Below the pieces are notes generated by a model. That model did not search any database and was not told where the DNA came from. It saw only the letters and a program-made list of their open reading frames with translations. From Aromatoleum evansii (GTDB lineage Bacteria > Pseudomonadota > Gammaproteobacteria > Burkholderiales > Rhodocyclaceae), in assembly GCF_012910805.1 (NCBI RefSeq), contig NZ_WTVK01000049.1, positions 1 through 40,928 on the forward strand: a stretch of DNA of 40,928 nt. Reading direction: 5' to 3'. Both the position numbers and the translations under genes were made by a program. Positions 23,892 to 32,857 of the stretch are shown one piece after another. How positions within the stretch are numbered: position 1 is the first letter of the stretch; every line of letters begins with the position of its first letter.

Positions 23892-25394
23892 TCACAAAGC
23901 CATGATCACGGACTTCGATTCGGTGTACAGATCGAGCACCGCCCGCCCCATCTCGCGCCCGATGCCGGACTGCTTGAAGCCGCCGAAGGGCATCGCGTTG
24001 TCGAGGATGTTGTGGCAGTTCACCCACACGGTGCCGGCCTGGATCTTGGGGATCAGGCGATGCACGCGCGTGAGGTCGTTCGACCAGATGCTCGCCGCGA
24101 GCCCGTAGGGCGTGTCGTTCGCGCGCCGGGCGACCTCGTCGAGGTCCTCGTAGGGCATCGCGACGACGACCGGCCCGAAGATCTCCTCGCGCACCACCTT
24201 CATGTCGTCGGTGGTATCGACCAGCACCGTCGGCTTGACGAAGTAGCCCGCGCCCTCGCCCGCCGCGCCGCCGGTCGCCGCGCGCGCGCCTTCGGCAAAG
24301 CCGCTCTCGATGTAGCCCAGCACGCGCTTTTGCTGCGTGGCCGACACCAGCGGACCGATCTGCGTCGTCGGGTCGATGCCGGCGCCGAGCTTCATGCCCG
24401 CAGCGATGCCCGACAGGCCTTCGACCACCTCGTCAAAGCGGCTCTTATGCACGAACAGACGCGAGCCGGCCGTGCACACCTGCCCCTGGTTGAAGAAGAT
24501 CGCCTGCGCCGCGCCGGCCGCGGCCGCGCTCACGTCCGCGTCGTCGAGCACGATCACGGGGCTCTTGCCGCCCAGTTCCAGCGACACGCGCGTCATGTTG
24601 TCGAGCGCCGCCTTGCCGACCAGCTTGCCGATCTCGGTCGAACCGGTGAAGGCGACCTTCTCGATACCTTGGTGCGACGCGAGCGCCGCGCCCGCGGTGT
24701 GGCCAAGGCCGGTCACGACGTTCAGCACGCCCGCCGGATAGCCCGCCTCCAGCGCCAGCTCCGCAAAGCGCAGCGCGGAGAGCGGCGTCTCCTCGGCGGG
24801 CTTCAGCACCATCGTGCAGCCGGTGGCGAGCGCCGGCGCCACCTTCCACGCCGCCATCAGCAGCGGGAAGTTCCACGGGATGATCGCGCCGACCACGCCC
24901 ACCGGCTCGCGGCGCGTGAAGCCGAAAAATTCGCGCTCGCGGATGATGGGCACCGACACGTCCATGGTCGAGCCTTCGATCTTGGTCGCCCAGCCCGCCA
25001 TGTAGCGCAGGAAATCGACCACCAGCGCCACATCGACGTGGCGCGCCATCGTCACCGGCTTGCCGTTGTCGAGCGACTCGATCTCGGCGAGTTCTTGCGC
25101 GTTTGCCTCGACGAGTTCGGCGAACTTCAGCAGCAGCCGCTCGCGATCGACCGGGCGCATCTTCGGCCAGTCGCCCGATTCGAAGGCCCGGCGCGCCGCC
25201 GCGACCGCACGGTCGATGTCGGCCGCGCCGCCCGCCGGCACGCTGGCGAATTTCTCGCCATTGGCCGGATCGACCACCGCCAGCGTCTCGCCGCTCGCCG
25301 CCTCCACCCACTCGGCGCCGATCAGCATGCGCCGCGGCCGCTCCAGAAAGCGCCGCGTGCCTTCGCTCAGCAGTTGTCCGTGGTAACGCTCCAT
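23892..25394 (-). CDS. NAD-dependent aldehyde dehydrogenase for the amine-derived aldehyde
   Basis: A 500-residue cytoplasmic ALDH. Key residues are N174 (PWNF), E273 (LELGGKSP) and catalytic C307 (GQVCTAGS). The sequence is of the betaine/phenylacetaldehyde dehydrogenase type. QHNDH releases an aldehyde from a primary amine, and this enzyme would oxidise it to the acid. It is immediately upstream of qhpA in the tract. The substrate (aliphatic, benzyl or phenylacetaldehyde) cannot be told from sequence. Confidence 0.9.
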   Translation of the reverse strand: MERYHGQLLSEGTRRFLERPRRMLIGAEWVEAASGETLAVVDPANGEKFASVPAGGAADIDRAVAAARRAFESGDWPKMRPVDRERLLLKFAELVEANAQELAEIESLDNGKPVTMARHVDVALVVDFLRYMAGWATKIEGSTMDVSVPIIREREFFGFTRREPVGVVGAIIPWNFPLLMAAWKVAPALATGCTMVLKPAEETPLSALRFAELALEAGYPAGVLNVVTGLGHTAGAALASHQGIEKVAFTGSTEIGKLVGKAALDNMTRVSLELGGKSPVIVLDDADVSAAAAGAAQAIFFNQGQVCTAGSRLFVHKSRFDEVVEGLSGIAAGMKLGAGIDPTTQIGPLVSATQQKRVLGYIESGFAEGARAATGGAAGEGAGYFVKPTVLVDTTDDMKVVREEIFGPVVVAMPYEDLDEVARRANDTPYGLAASIWSNDLTRVHRLIPKIQAGTVWVNCHNILDNAMPFGGFKQSGIGREMGRAVLDLYTESKSVIMAL

Positions 25395-25442
25395 GTACCT
25401 GTCTCCTCTGTCTTATTGGTTGGTCTGTTCATCGATTTCGAA

Positions 25443-25922
25443 TCACGCGTCCGGTCCGCCGTCGATCAGCCCCGCGCGCGCCACCGCCGTCGCACGTGCC
25501 GCATCCACGCCTTCCGCATCGATGTCCAGCTGCTGCCCCAGTCGCGACACCAGGCGCTCCTCCAGCCGCTCGAGATCACCGTCCGCGTAGGCGACCTCCC
25601 ACAGCATCGTCAGCACCTCGCGCCGTTCGGCGGCGTTGAAGCCGGTGCGCACCGCTTCGGCGAATTCCCAGTCGTCGAGCACCTCGGCAAAGCGCTCGTC
25701 CGCCACTTCGACGAGCTTGCGGGCCTCCTCCTCGGGCAGCGCGAAGTGCTCGCACAGCAGGCGTCGGATAGCCGCCTGCTCGCGCTCGCTCGCGCGGTGG
25801 TCGATGTGCATGGCTTCGAGCAGCAGCGCGGCCACCGCGATATGGCGGCGCTCGAACGGGCCCGTATCCAGCCCTTCCGCCTGCAGTTCGCCGGACAGCA
25901 GGGCCATCAGTTTGGTCAGCAT
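25443..25922 (-). CDS. TerB-like (COG4103 type) helical protein
   Basis: A 159-residue acidic, all-helical, soluble protein. The pattern HIAVAALLLEAMHIDHRASEREQAAIRRLL...LWEVAYADGDLERLEERLV is that of TerB-like proteins, with acidic residues that bind metal in TerB. Its role beside QHNDH genes is unknown. Spacing to the neighbours (26 and 48 bases) places it in the same operon. Confidence 0.7.
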   Translation of the reverse strand: MLTKLMALLSGELQAEGLDTGPFERRHIAVAALLLEAMHIDHRASEREQAAIRRLLCEHFALPEEEARKLVEVADERFAEVLDDWEFAEAVRTGFNAAERREVLTMLWEVAYADGDLERLEERLVSRLGQQLDIDAEGVDAARATAVARAGLIDGGPDA

Positions 25923-25948
25923 GCGTCGGTCTCCGGTGTTGTCGTTTC

Positions 25949-26917
25949 TTATTTGGACGAGCCGAGGCGTTCCACGCCCAGCTGACCGGCCACGACCAGC
26001 GCTCCGGTGGGGCCGGCCGCGACTGCGGCGAGGTTCTGCCTGTCCGGGCGGACCTCTAGTTGCAGCGGCGCATTGCCGTCCCCGCGAAGGACCGCGCCGC
26101 CCGCCCCCACGACGATGAGCCCGCCGTTCGGCAGCGCAATGCCCGACGTCAGCGACTGCTCGGTCCCGGTTTCGAGCGCGCGCCAGCTCGTGCCCCCGTC
26201 GCGGCTGGCGATCACGCGCCCGCTCATGCCGAGCAGCACGACCTCGCCATCCGCGCGCTCCAGCCCGCTCCACAGCGAACCGGTGACGCCCGTCGCGAGC
26301 TTCGCCCAGCTCGCGCCGCGGTCCGTGGAGCGGAAGGCGAGGCCGGTTTCTGCGGCAATGAAGAGCTTCCCGTCGCGCGTGCCGAACACATGGTTCAGGT
26401 GCAGGTCCGCGTCGTGCCCGCTGCCTACGGCCATCGACTTCCACTCGCGTCCGCCATCGGTCGTCCCGAAGGCCGTCCCGTAGGCACCCACTGCGTAGCC
26501 GCGCTTCGCATCGGCGAAGTACACCGACAGCAGCACCGGCTTCTCGTCCAGCGTCGCCTGCACCTGCCAGTTCGCGCCGCCGTCCGTCGTGGCGAGAATC
26601 AGCCCGCCATGCCCGACCGCCCAGCCGCGCATCTCATCGACGAAATTCACCGCCGTCAGAAGCGCGCTCACCGGCACCTCGGCCTGCTGCCAGGTCTTGC
26701 CCTCGTCGGTCGAACGCACGATCGTGCCGTAGTCGCCCACGGCAACGAGCGCGTTGCCCGCCCGCACCAATCCGGTCACAGGCACCTTCGCGGCCAGACG
26801 CGCCTTCATCGCCGGTGCGGGCACTTTGGCCGCGTCGGCCGGGGCGGCCGCGAACACTGCGGCACTTGCCGCCAGGCACAGGCCGACCAGGGTCCGCCTG
26901 ATCTGCATCGATTTCAT
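25949..26917 (-). CDS. YCF48/BNR-repeat periplasmic protein
   Basis: A 322-residue precursor with a signal peptide (residues 1-29, ending ADA). It is made of BNR/YCF48-like propeller repeats, seen as recurring T-D-G-G-x-x-W and S-x-D-x-G-x-T-W motifs (RSTDEGKTWQ, ATTDGGANWQ, GTTDGGREWK, RSTDRGASWA, ASRDGGTSWR). YCF48-like proteins often accompany RND-type permeases with DUF1302 and DUF1329 proteins, as here. It is probably a periplasmic assembly or adaptor part of that transport system. Confidence 0.82.
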   Translation of the reverse strand: MKSMQIRRTLVGLCLAASAAVFAAAPADAAKVPAPAMKARLAAKVPVTGLVRAGNALVAVGDYGTIVRSTDEGKTWQQAEVPVSALLTAVNFVDEMRGWAVGHGGLILATTDGGANWQVQATLDEKPVLLSVYFADAKRGYAVGAYGTAFGTTDGGREWKSMAVGSGHDADLHLNHVFGTRDGKLFIAAETGLAFRSTDRGASWAKLATGVTGSLWSGLERADGEVVLLGMSGRVIASRDGGTSWRALETGTEQSLTSGIALPNGGLIVVGAGGAVLRGDGNAPLQLEVRPDRQNLAAVAAGPTGALVVAGQLGVERLGSSK

Positions 26918-26929
26918 CGCGGACTCTCC

Positions 26930-29293
26930 TCAGTGGGCCATCAGCGGCGCGCGGACCGGACCGCGGCGCGGGATCAGCACGTCGATCGTCACCGCCAGCG
27001 CGGGCAGCAGCGTGATCGCCATGATCATGTTCACCATGAACATGAAGGTCAGCAGCATCCCCATGTCGGCCTGGAACTTCAGCGCCGAGAACGACCAGGT
27101 CGCCACGCCGATCGACAGCGTCACCGCGGTGAACACCGTCGCCACACCGATCTCGCGCAGCGCCTGCTTGAACGCGGTGACGATGTCCTCGCCGTGCGCC
27201 AGATGCATCTGCAACCGGTTGTAGATATAGAACGCGTAATCGACGCCGATCCCCACCGCCAGCACCATCACCGGCAGCGTCGCCACCGTCAGGCCGATGT
27301 CCAGTTCCTTCATGAACCAGTAGCCGAGAAAGGTCGCCAGCGTAAGCGGCAGGCAGCACGCGATCATCGCGCGCCAGTCGCGATACACCGCGAACACCAG
27401 CACCAGGATCGTCGCATACACATACAGCATCATCGGCAGCTCGGAATGCTCGACCACCTCGTTGGTCGCCGCCTGCACGCCTGCATTGCCGCTGGCGAGC
27501 CGCACGGTCACGCCCGGGAAGGGCTGCATCTCGCGGAAGTGCTTCACCGCGGCAACCACCTCCTTGATCGTCGAGGCCTTGTGGTCTGCGAGATACAGGT
27601 TCACCGGCAGCAGCGTGCAGTCCGCGTTGAACAGCCGCATGCCTTCCGGCACCTGGCGCACCGCCTCGCCCAGGGTCAGTTCCTCCTGCGGCAGCGCGGC
27701 CCACTTCGGATTGCCTTCATTCACGCCCGATGCGGCGAGCTTCGTGAGGCTGGGCAGCGACTGCGCCGAGAGCACGCCCGGCACGTTCGCGAGGTACCAG
27801 GTCAGCCGGTCGACATGGCTCATGACGTCGTGGCGATAGCAGCCGTCGGCCGGCGACTCGACCACCACGGTCAGCAGATCCAGCCCCAGCGCGTAGCGCG
27901 CGACCACGGCTTCGACGTCCTGGTTGTAGCGCGAGTCGTCGTGCAGCTCCGGCGCGCCGGGCAGCACGTGGCCGACATGCCGCCCCTGGCTCTGCCACAC
28001 CGCCACCACCAGCAGCGCGAGGCACACCAGTGTGCCGATCGCCGCATTCCTCGGATTCGCGATATGCACGCCCAGCGACGCCATCGTGCGATTGCGCAGC
28101 CCCTCCATCTTCGTCGCTCGCAGCACGAAGCGCTCGTCGAAGCGGAAGTAACTCGCCAGCACCGGCAGCATGATGAGGTTCGTCACGATCTTGTACGCGA
28201 CACCCACCGACGCCGTGATCGCCAGCTCGCGGATCATCGGGATCGGCACCAGCACCAGCGTCGCGAAACCGACGAAGGCCGTGATCAGCGCCAGCGTCCC
28301 CGGCACCAGCAGGCCGGTGAAGCTGCGGCTCGCCGCCGTATAGCCGTCCGCACCGTTGATGACTTCCTTGGCGATGTAATTGACCTGCTGGATGCCATGC
28401 GACACGCCGATCGCGAACACCAGGAAGGGCACCAGGATCGCCAGCGGGTCGAGGCCGAAGCCCAGCAGCGTGATCGTGCCGAACTGCCACACCACCGACA
28501 CCAGCGAGCACGCCAGCGGCAGGAAGGTCAGCAGCCACGAGCGCGTATACCAATAGACGGCCGCGGCGGTCAGCAGGAAGGCCAGCGCGAAGAACTCGAT
28601 CACGCTCGTCGCCCCCTCCGAGATGTCGCCCATCTGCTTCGCGAAGCCGATGATGCGGATCTTCACGTCGGCATCGCTGAAGGTGTTGCGCACCTCGGAT
28701 TCCAGCCTCTGGCTGAACTCCGCGTAATCGAGCCGCTCGCCGGTCTGCGGATCGGGGTCCGCCAGCTCCGCGACCACCATCGCAGACGACGAGTCGTTCG
28801 CGACCAGCGAGCCGATGAAGCCGCCGACGATCGTGCGCTCGCGGATCGCGGTGATGTTGTCCGGCGTGAGCGCCTTCACGGTGACGTCGCCGCCGATCAC
28901 GTCCTCGGCCTTCATGCCCTCCTCGGTGATCTGCACCGCACGGGTGTTCGGCGTCCACAAGGACGTGACCGTGCGCCGGTCCACGCCCTTCATGAAGAAG
29001 AGCGCCTGCGTCACGTCATAAAGTTTGGTCAGCGCCTTCTCGTTCCAGATGTCGCCCTTGGCGGCCTCGACGGTCACGATGATGCGGTTCGCGCCGAACA
29101 GCACCTCGCGATACTGGTTGAAGGTCTGGATGTATTCGTGGTCTTGCGGCAACTGCTTGTCGAAGCCGGCGCTCATGTGCAGTCGCGACGCGAACAGCGC
29201 CATGACCACCGTGAAGCCGAGCAGCGCCAGCAGGATCAGCAGGCGGTGCCTGAAGCACACGCGCTGCATCGCCAGCACGAGTTTCTCGATCAT
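26930..29293 (-). CDS. RND/MMPL-family transporter
   Basis: A 787-residue inner-membrane protein with a duplicated layout: one helix, a large periplasmic domain and five more helices, twice over. Conserved MMPL-type segments include LAILVPFLVFAIGVSHGIQQVNY in the first half and VMVLAVGIGVDYAFYIYNRL in the second. It belongs to the predicted-exporter RND group (COG1033) rather than to drug pumps. ATG 29293 is used; the frame is open upstream but proline-rich. It is followed after 12 bases by the YCF48 gene. Substrate unknown. Confidence 0.88.
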   Translation of the reverse strand: MIEKLVLAMQRVCFRHRLLILLALLGFTVVMALFASRLHMSAGFDKQLPQDHEYIQTFNQYREVLFGANRIIVTVEAAKGDIWNEKALTKLYDVTQALFFMKGVDRRTVTSLWTPNTRAVQITEEGMKAEDVIGGDVTVKALTPDNITAIRERTIVGGFIGSLVANDSSSAMVVAELADPDPQTGERLDYAEFSQRLESEVRNTFSDADVKIRIIGFAKQMGDISEGATSVIEFFALAFLLTAAAVYWYTRSWLLTFLPLACSLVSVVWQFGTITLLGFGLDPLAILVPFLVFAIGVSHGIQQVNYIAKEVINGADGYTAASRSFTGLLVPGTLALITAFVGFATLVLVPIPMIRELAITASVGVAYKIVTNLIMLPVLASYFRFDERFVLRATKMEGLRNRTMASLGVHIANPRNAAIGTLVCLALLVVAVWQSQGRHVGHVLPGAPELHDDSRYNQDVEAVVARYALGLDLLTVVVESPADGCYRHDVMSHVDRLTWYLANVPGVLSAQSLPSLTKLAASGVNEGNPKWAALPQEELTLGEAVRQVPEGMRLFNADCTLLPVNLYLADHKASTIKEVVAAVKHFREMQPFPGVTVRLASGNAGVQAATNEVVEHSELPMMLYVYATILVLVFAVYRDWRAMIACCLPLTLATFLGYWFMKELDIGLTVATLPVMVLAVGIGVDYAFYIYNRLQMHLAHGEDIVTAFKQALREIGVATVFTAVTLSIGVATWSFSALKFQADMGMLLTFMFMVNMIMAITLLPALAVTIDVLIPRRGPVRAPLMAH

Positions 29294-29352
29294 GTCGGGG
29301 TATCCATTGGGCCGGCGCGGGGGAGACTGCCCCCCCGGCGCCGGCAAGTGCA

Positions 29353-31155
29353 TCAGAACGAGTACGAAACGCTCGCCGACAGGAAGTCGCGGTCACGCAT
29401 CAGGTTGTTGGCGCCACCGCCATAGAAGGTCACCCACTGGATCGCGCCCTTCCACGCGTCGCGGTAGTTCGCGAACAAGGACAGCGTCAGCGCCTTGCGG
29501 CCTTCCACGAAAGGCAGCCCGTTGGGCGTCGTGCCGTCCACGTCGTGGTACCAGTCGATCTGAGGCGTCAGCGTCACGCCCGTACCGGCCACGTTCGGGT
29601 AGTTCAGCGCGGCCTCGACCACGTAGCCCCACGAGGTCTTGTCCGGCAGCGCATAGTTCGGCAGGAAATACGGCGTCACGCCGCTGGTATCCAGCCCCGG
29701 GTAATGCGCCACCGCCGCTTCCGCGAGGATGAAGCCGTCCGTCGCCCCCAGCGCCTTCGCGACGCCGCCCAGCGGATCGTTGTGCGAGAAGGTGTAGAAG
29801 CCCGTCAGGTGGAACTGGTACTTCTCCTCCTCGACGAAGCCCGGGTGGCTGCCGTGCTCGTAGATGCTGTACTTGCTCGACGGCCCGCCAAAGATGTTGC
29901 CGAAGGGCACGGTGGGGTCGATGCCGACGCTGTCGTTCGGCCGGTAAGACAGCTCCGCACCGACCGCCACGTTCGCGATCTTCGTGTTCGCCGAGATCGC
30001 GTACAGGTCCTTGTCCTCGCCGTAGGCGATGAAGTAGCCGGTCACCGCGCCCGCCGTGTTGCCGGTAAAGCCGAGGAAGGGCAGCTTGTCGTGATAGCGC
30101 TGGTAGGTGAAGGCGAACTCGGTGTCGATCTCCTCCGCGTTGTAGCGGAAGTTCACCCCGTACTGGCCGGAGTTCTTCGGCGCATCCGTGCGCAGGTAAG
30201 GCACCGCGATGCCGGCGGCGATCGCGTCCGCATCCGAGATGCCCGGATTGTCGCCGCAACGCCCGTTCGGCAATCCCGCACAGGCTCCCGGCCCGACGAA
30301 GTCCTCGATGATGCTGGTCGGCACGTAGGCCACCCGCCGCCCCTTGCCCAGCACGTCGGCCGCCGAGAAGAAGGTACCCACGGGGTCGAACTTGAAGCCG
30401 TTCCAGCCGAACTGGTAGTAGGCCTCCGCGCCGAGGTTCTCCGTCAGTCCCAGCGACGCCGACAGCATCGGCGCCGGGATGAAGATCTCCTTCAGCTGCG
30501 TGCCCGGCACGTGGAACTTCTGCAGGTCGATCGCGTTGATCTGGTTCACGCCGCCGATGATGAAGATGTCCTCGCCCCAGGAGATCACCTGGTTGCCGAG
30601 CTTCACCTTGCCGCGCCGCTCGCCGACGTTGAACTCCTTGGCGATCCAAAGATCCAGCAGCGTCGTCTCGCCCGAGGCCTCGCTGGCGACGTCGGTGCGG
30701 CGCGTATCGTCGGACTTCGTATCGACGAACCAGTTGAAGCGCGCCAGCGCGCTCCAGCCACCCGGATACTTCAGCGACAGATCATGCGTGCCCTTCAGCA
30801 CCGCCGAGACGATGTCGCCCTTCTTGTAGTTCAGGTTGCCGTCGTCGAAGTTCGTGTAGTTGAAGTCCGCGTTCGCGTAGCCCAGGCCGTTGCCCAGGTT
30901 GTACACCTGCGACAGCTCATTGTTCGTGCCGTTGTTGCAGCCGCCGCTGTCGTTGCTCACGGTCTTGCAGCCGGCCGACTGCAAGCGCGTCATCACGCCG
31001 TACGAAACCGTGCTGTCGAAGCTGCCCGACAGCCCCTCTTCCGAGCCGAAACGGAACGCATGGCTCGCCGGCGACCAGCATGCCGCCGCAACCGCAACTG
31101 CCAGGATCGAAGGCGCGAGCGTGCCCCGACGATCCGAAATCGTCCTTTTGTTCAT
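29353..31155 (-). CDS. DUF1302 outer-membrane protein
   Basis: A 600-residue precursor with a long signal peptide (about 1-33, ending SHA). The mature protein is rich in alternating aromatic beta-strands and ends in YSF, the terminal Phe expected for BAM-inserted barrels. It matches the DUF1302 family, which is usually encoded next to DUF1329 and an RND permease. Probably a channel for a hydrophobic compound. It lies 27 bases after the DUF1329 gene. Confidence 0.85.
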   Translation of the reverse strand: MNKRTISDRRGTLAPSILAVAVAAACWSPASHAFRFGSEEGLSGSFDSTVSYGVMTRLQSAGCKTVSNDSGGCNNGTNNELSQVYNLGNGLGYANADFNYTNFDDGNLNYKKGDIVSAVLKGTHDLSLKYPGGWSALARFNWFVDTKSDDTRRTDVASEASGETTLLDLWIAKEFNVGERRGKVKLGNQVISWGEDIFIIGGVNQINAIDLQKFHVPGTQLKEIFIPAPMLSASLGLTENLGAEAYYQFGWNGFKFDPVGTFFSAADVLGKGRRVAYVPTSIIEDFVGPGACAGLPNGRCGDNPGISDADAIAAGIAVPYLRTDAPKNSGQYGVNFRYNAEEIDTEFAFTYQRYHDKLPFLGFTGNTAGAVTGYFIAYGEDKDLYAISANTKIANVAVGAELSYRPNDSVGIDPTVPFGNIFGGPSSKYSIYEHGSHPGFVEEEKYQFHLTGFYTFSHNDPLGGVAKALGATDGFILAEAAVAHYPGLDTSGVTPYFLPNYALPDKTSWGYVVEAALNYPNVAGTGVTLTPQIDWYHDVDGTTPNGLPFVEGRKALTLSLFANYRDAWKGAIQWVTFYGGGANNLMRDRDFLSASVSYSF

Positions 31156-31182
31156 GGAGATTCTCCCTGGGTGGAGTGCGGA

Positions 31183-32559
31183 TCAGCGCTCGCCGCGGCG
31201 GCGCATCTCGTCCTGCGTGAAGTTGGCGGCGGAGATCCGCCCGTCCTTGGCTGCGGTCAGGTCCAGCACCTCGCCTTCGGCCGTCCAGTTGTCGACCACG
31301 TAGCGGCGGGCGACCAGGTCGTACATCTGCGTTTCGTACGTGATGCACGCCCCGACGTCCGGTGCCGCCCACACGCTGCCTTCCTGCACGCGCCACAGGT
31401 TGCCCTTGGCGTCGTACATATCCACCTGCAGCAGCGCCCACGAATCCTCGTCGAAGTGGAACACCCGCTTGGCGAAGGAATGGCGCTTGTCCGCCTTCAC
31501 CGTCGCCTCGACGACCCACACGCGATGCGGCTCGTAGCGCATCAGGTCGCGATTGACGTACTCGGGGCCGAGCATGTCCTTGAATTTCTGCTTCTTGTCG
31601 ATCAGCTTGTAGGAGTTGTACGGCACGTACATCTCCTTCTTGCCCACCAGCTTGTAGTCGTAGCGGTCCAGCGCCCCGGTGAACATGTTGATCTGGTCGA
31701 CGAAGTACAGGTTGTCGAAGCCCGCGATCGGGTTGTCATAGGCGAAGGTCGGCGAGCGGCGCACGCGGCGCTGGCCCGGGAAGTAGATCCACGCATCCTG
31801 CGGCTTGTCGATGTAAGCGTGGATCAGGTAGCCCTCGCCCGCACGCGACGGCGGCGTCAGCACGTCGTACAGCAGCTTCGACTCCACCCCGCCCACGTCA
31901 GCCGGCCCGGAGACCTTCGGATCGTTGAACGGATACATCTCGTACGCCCACTGCTTGTTCTCGACGTAGCTGCCATCCTTCTCGGGCATCAGCGCCGAGA
32001 TCTGCGCGCGGCGCCCCAGGCCCGTATAGCGCAGCTTGTAGTTCCACATCGCCTCCGCGCCCGTCTTCGGGATCGGGAAGGGCACTCCCGCGCCGAACAC
32101 CTGCTCGAGTTGCCAGCCGTCGGCACCCAGCTTCGCGGCGGTCGCGTTCTTCTTCGTTTGCGCGGCGACGAAATCCGGCACCGGACAGCTGCGCCGGCTC
32201 GGATACACGTCCATGCGGTAACCCTTGTACGCCTTGATCAGCGCAATCTGGCCCGCCGAGAGCTTGTCCGCGTACTTATCGACGTTGGCCGCGTCGATCG
32301 AGAACAGCGGCTTGTCGTCCTTGAAGGGATCGAGGTGCCCCGGCTTCCAGCCGGCAGGCGCCTGCGTCATCCCGCCCGTCCAGGCCGGAATCGCGCCATC
32401 CTTGCTCGCAGCCGCGTCGCCCCCCACCGGCGTCAGGCTCTTGCCCAGCGCGGCCGCTTCCGCCTCCGTCGCTGCCGCACGCGCGCCACCGCTGCCCAGC
32501 ACCGCCGCGAGCATGATGCAGATAAGCGCGCGGCGAGGCGAGCTCGTCGTCTTGGTCAT
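31183..32559 (-). CDS. DUF1329 (LolB-like) periplasmic protein
   Basis: A 458-residue precursor with a signal peptide (about 1-28, ARA). It has the DUF1329 hallmarks GKSLTPVGGDAAASKDGAIPAWTGG and GQRRVRRSPTFAYD. The family has a fold related to lipoprotein carriers and is paired with DUF1302 porin-like proteins. It is the first gene of the minus-strand tract and faces the AraC-type regulator gene across 298 bases. It could handle a hydrophobic amine or a lipid; there is no direct evidence. Confidence 0.83.
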   Translation of the reverse strand: MTKTTSSPRRALICIMLAAVLGSGGARAAATEAEAAALGKSLTPVGGDAAASKDGAIPAWTGGMTQAPAGWKPGHLDPFKDDKPLFSIDAANVDKYADKLSAGQIALIKAYKGYRMDVYPSRRSCPVPDFVAAQTKKNATAAKLGADGWQLEQVFGAGVPFPIPKTGAEAMWNYKLRYTGLGRRAQISALMPEKDGSYVENKQWAYEMYPFNDPKVSGPADVGGVESKLLYDVLTPPSRAGEGYLIHAYIDKPQDAWIYFPGQRRVRRSPTFAYDNPIAGFDNLYFVDQINMFTGALDRYDYKLVGKKEMYVPYNSYKLIDKKQKFKDMLGPEYVNRDLMRYEPHRVWVVEATVKADKRHSFAKRVFHFDEDSWALLQVDMYDAKGNLWRVQEGSVWAAPDVGACITYETQMYDLVARRYVVDNWTAEGEVLDLTAAKDGRISAANFTQDEMRRRGER

Positions 32560-32857
32560 GTTGTCGTCTCCTCACTTGATGTGATGTGCCGTTCGGTTCG
32601 GCTTTTTTTCCGGCTGTCGTCGACCGCGTCCTCACGCGGCGGCACAACCGATGGAGACGATTGTAGGAAGCGGGCTCCGGAGGCGTTATCCGAAATCGGC
32701 AATCCGCAGCGAGGAGCCCGGAGCAGCTTCAAGTGGGGCAAACGACGCGTTCATTAGAAAGATTTCACTGTTCGGCTTGCGACTTTTGTATTAGTTTTGA
32801 AAAACAATCAAAGCGATAACTACAAACGGCCCATTCCGGTCAGGAGACAATCGGAAA
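32560..32857. promoter_or_regulatory. Divergent promoter region for the qhp tract and its AraC-type regulator
   Basis: 298 bases without a gene. On the minus strand TACAAT (32660-32665) could be a -10; the sequence at the right distance for a -35 (TAACGC, 32683-32688) is poor, as expected for an activator-dependent promoter. ATCCG recurs at 32689 and 32702 next to it, a possible AraC half-site pair. Toward the regulator an AT-rich stretch (32760-32820) and AGGAGA (32841-32846) precede the ATG. I could not fix exact promoters. Confidence 0.4.

Noticed and set aside
26060-29425. 1121-codon plus-strand open frame opposite the RND transporter
   Set aside because: Composition is extremely His/Arg/Gln-rich with no domain. 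It is the mirror of the RND and YCF48 genes.
29545-32757. 1070-codon plus-strand open frame opposite DUF1302/DUF1329 genes
   Set aside because: Shadow frame of two genes with signal peptides and family motifs on the other strand.
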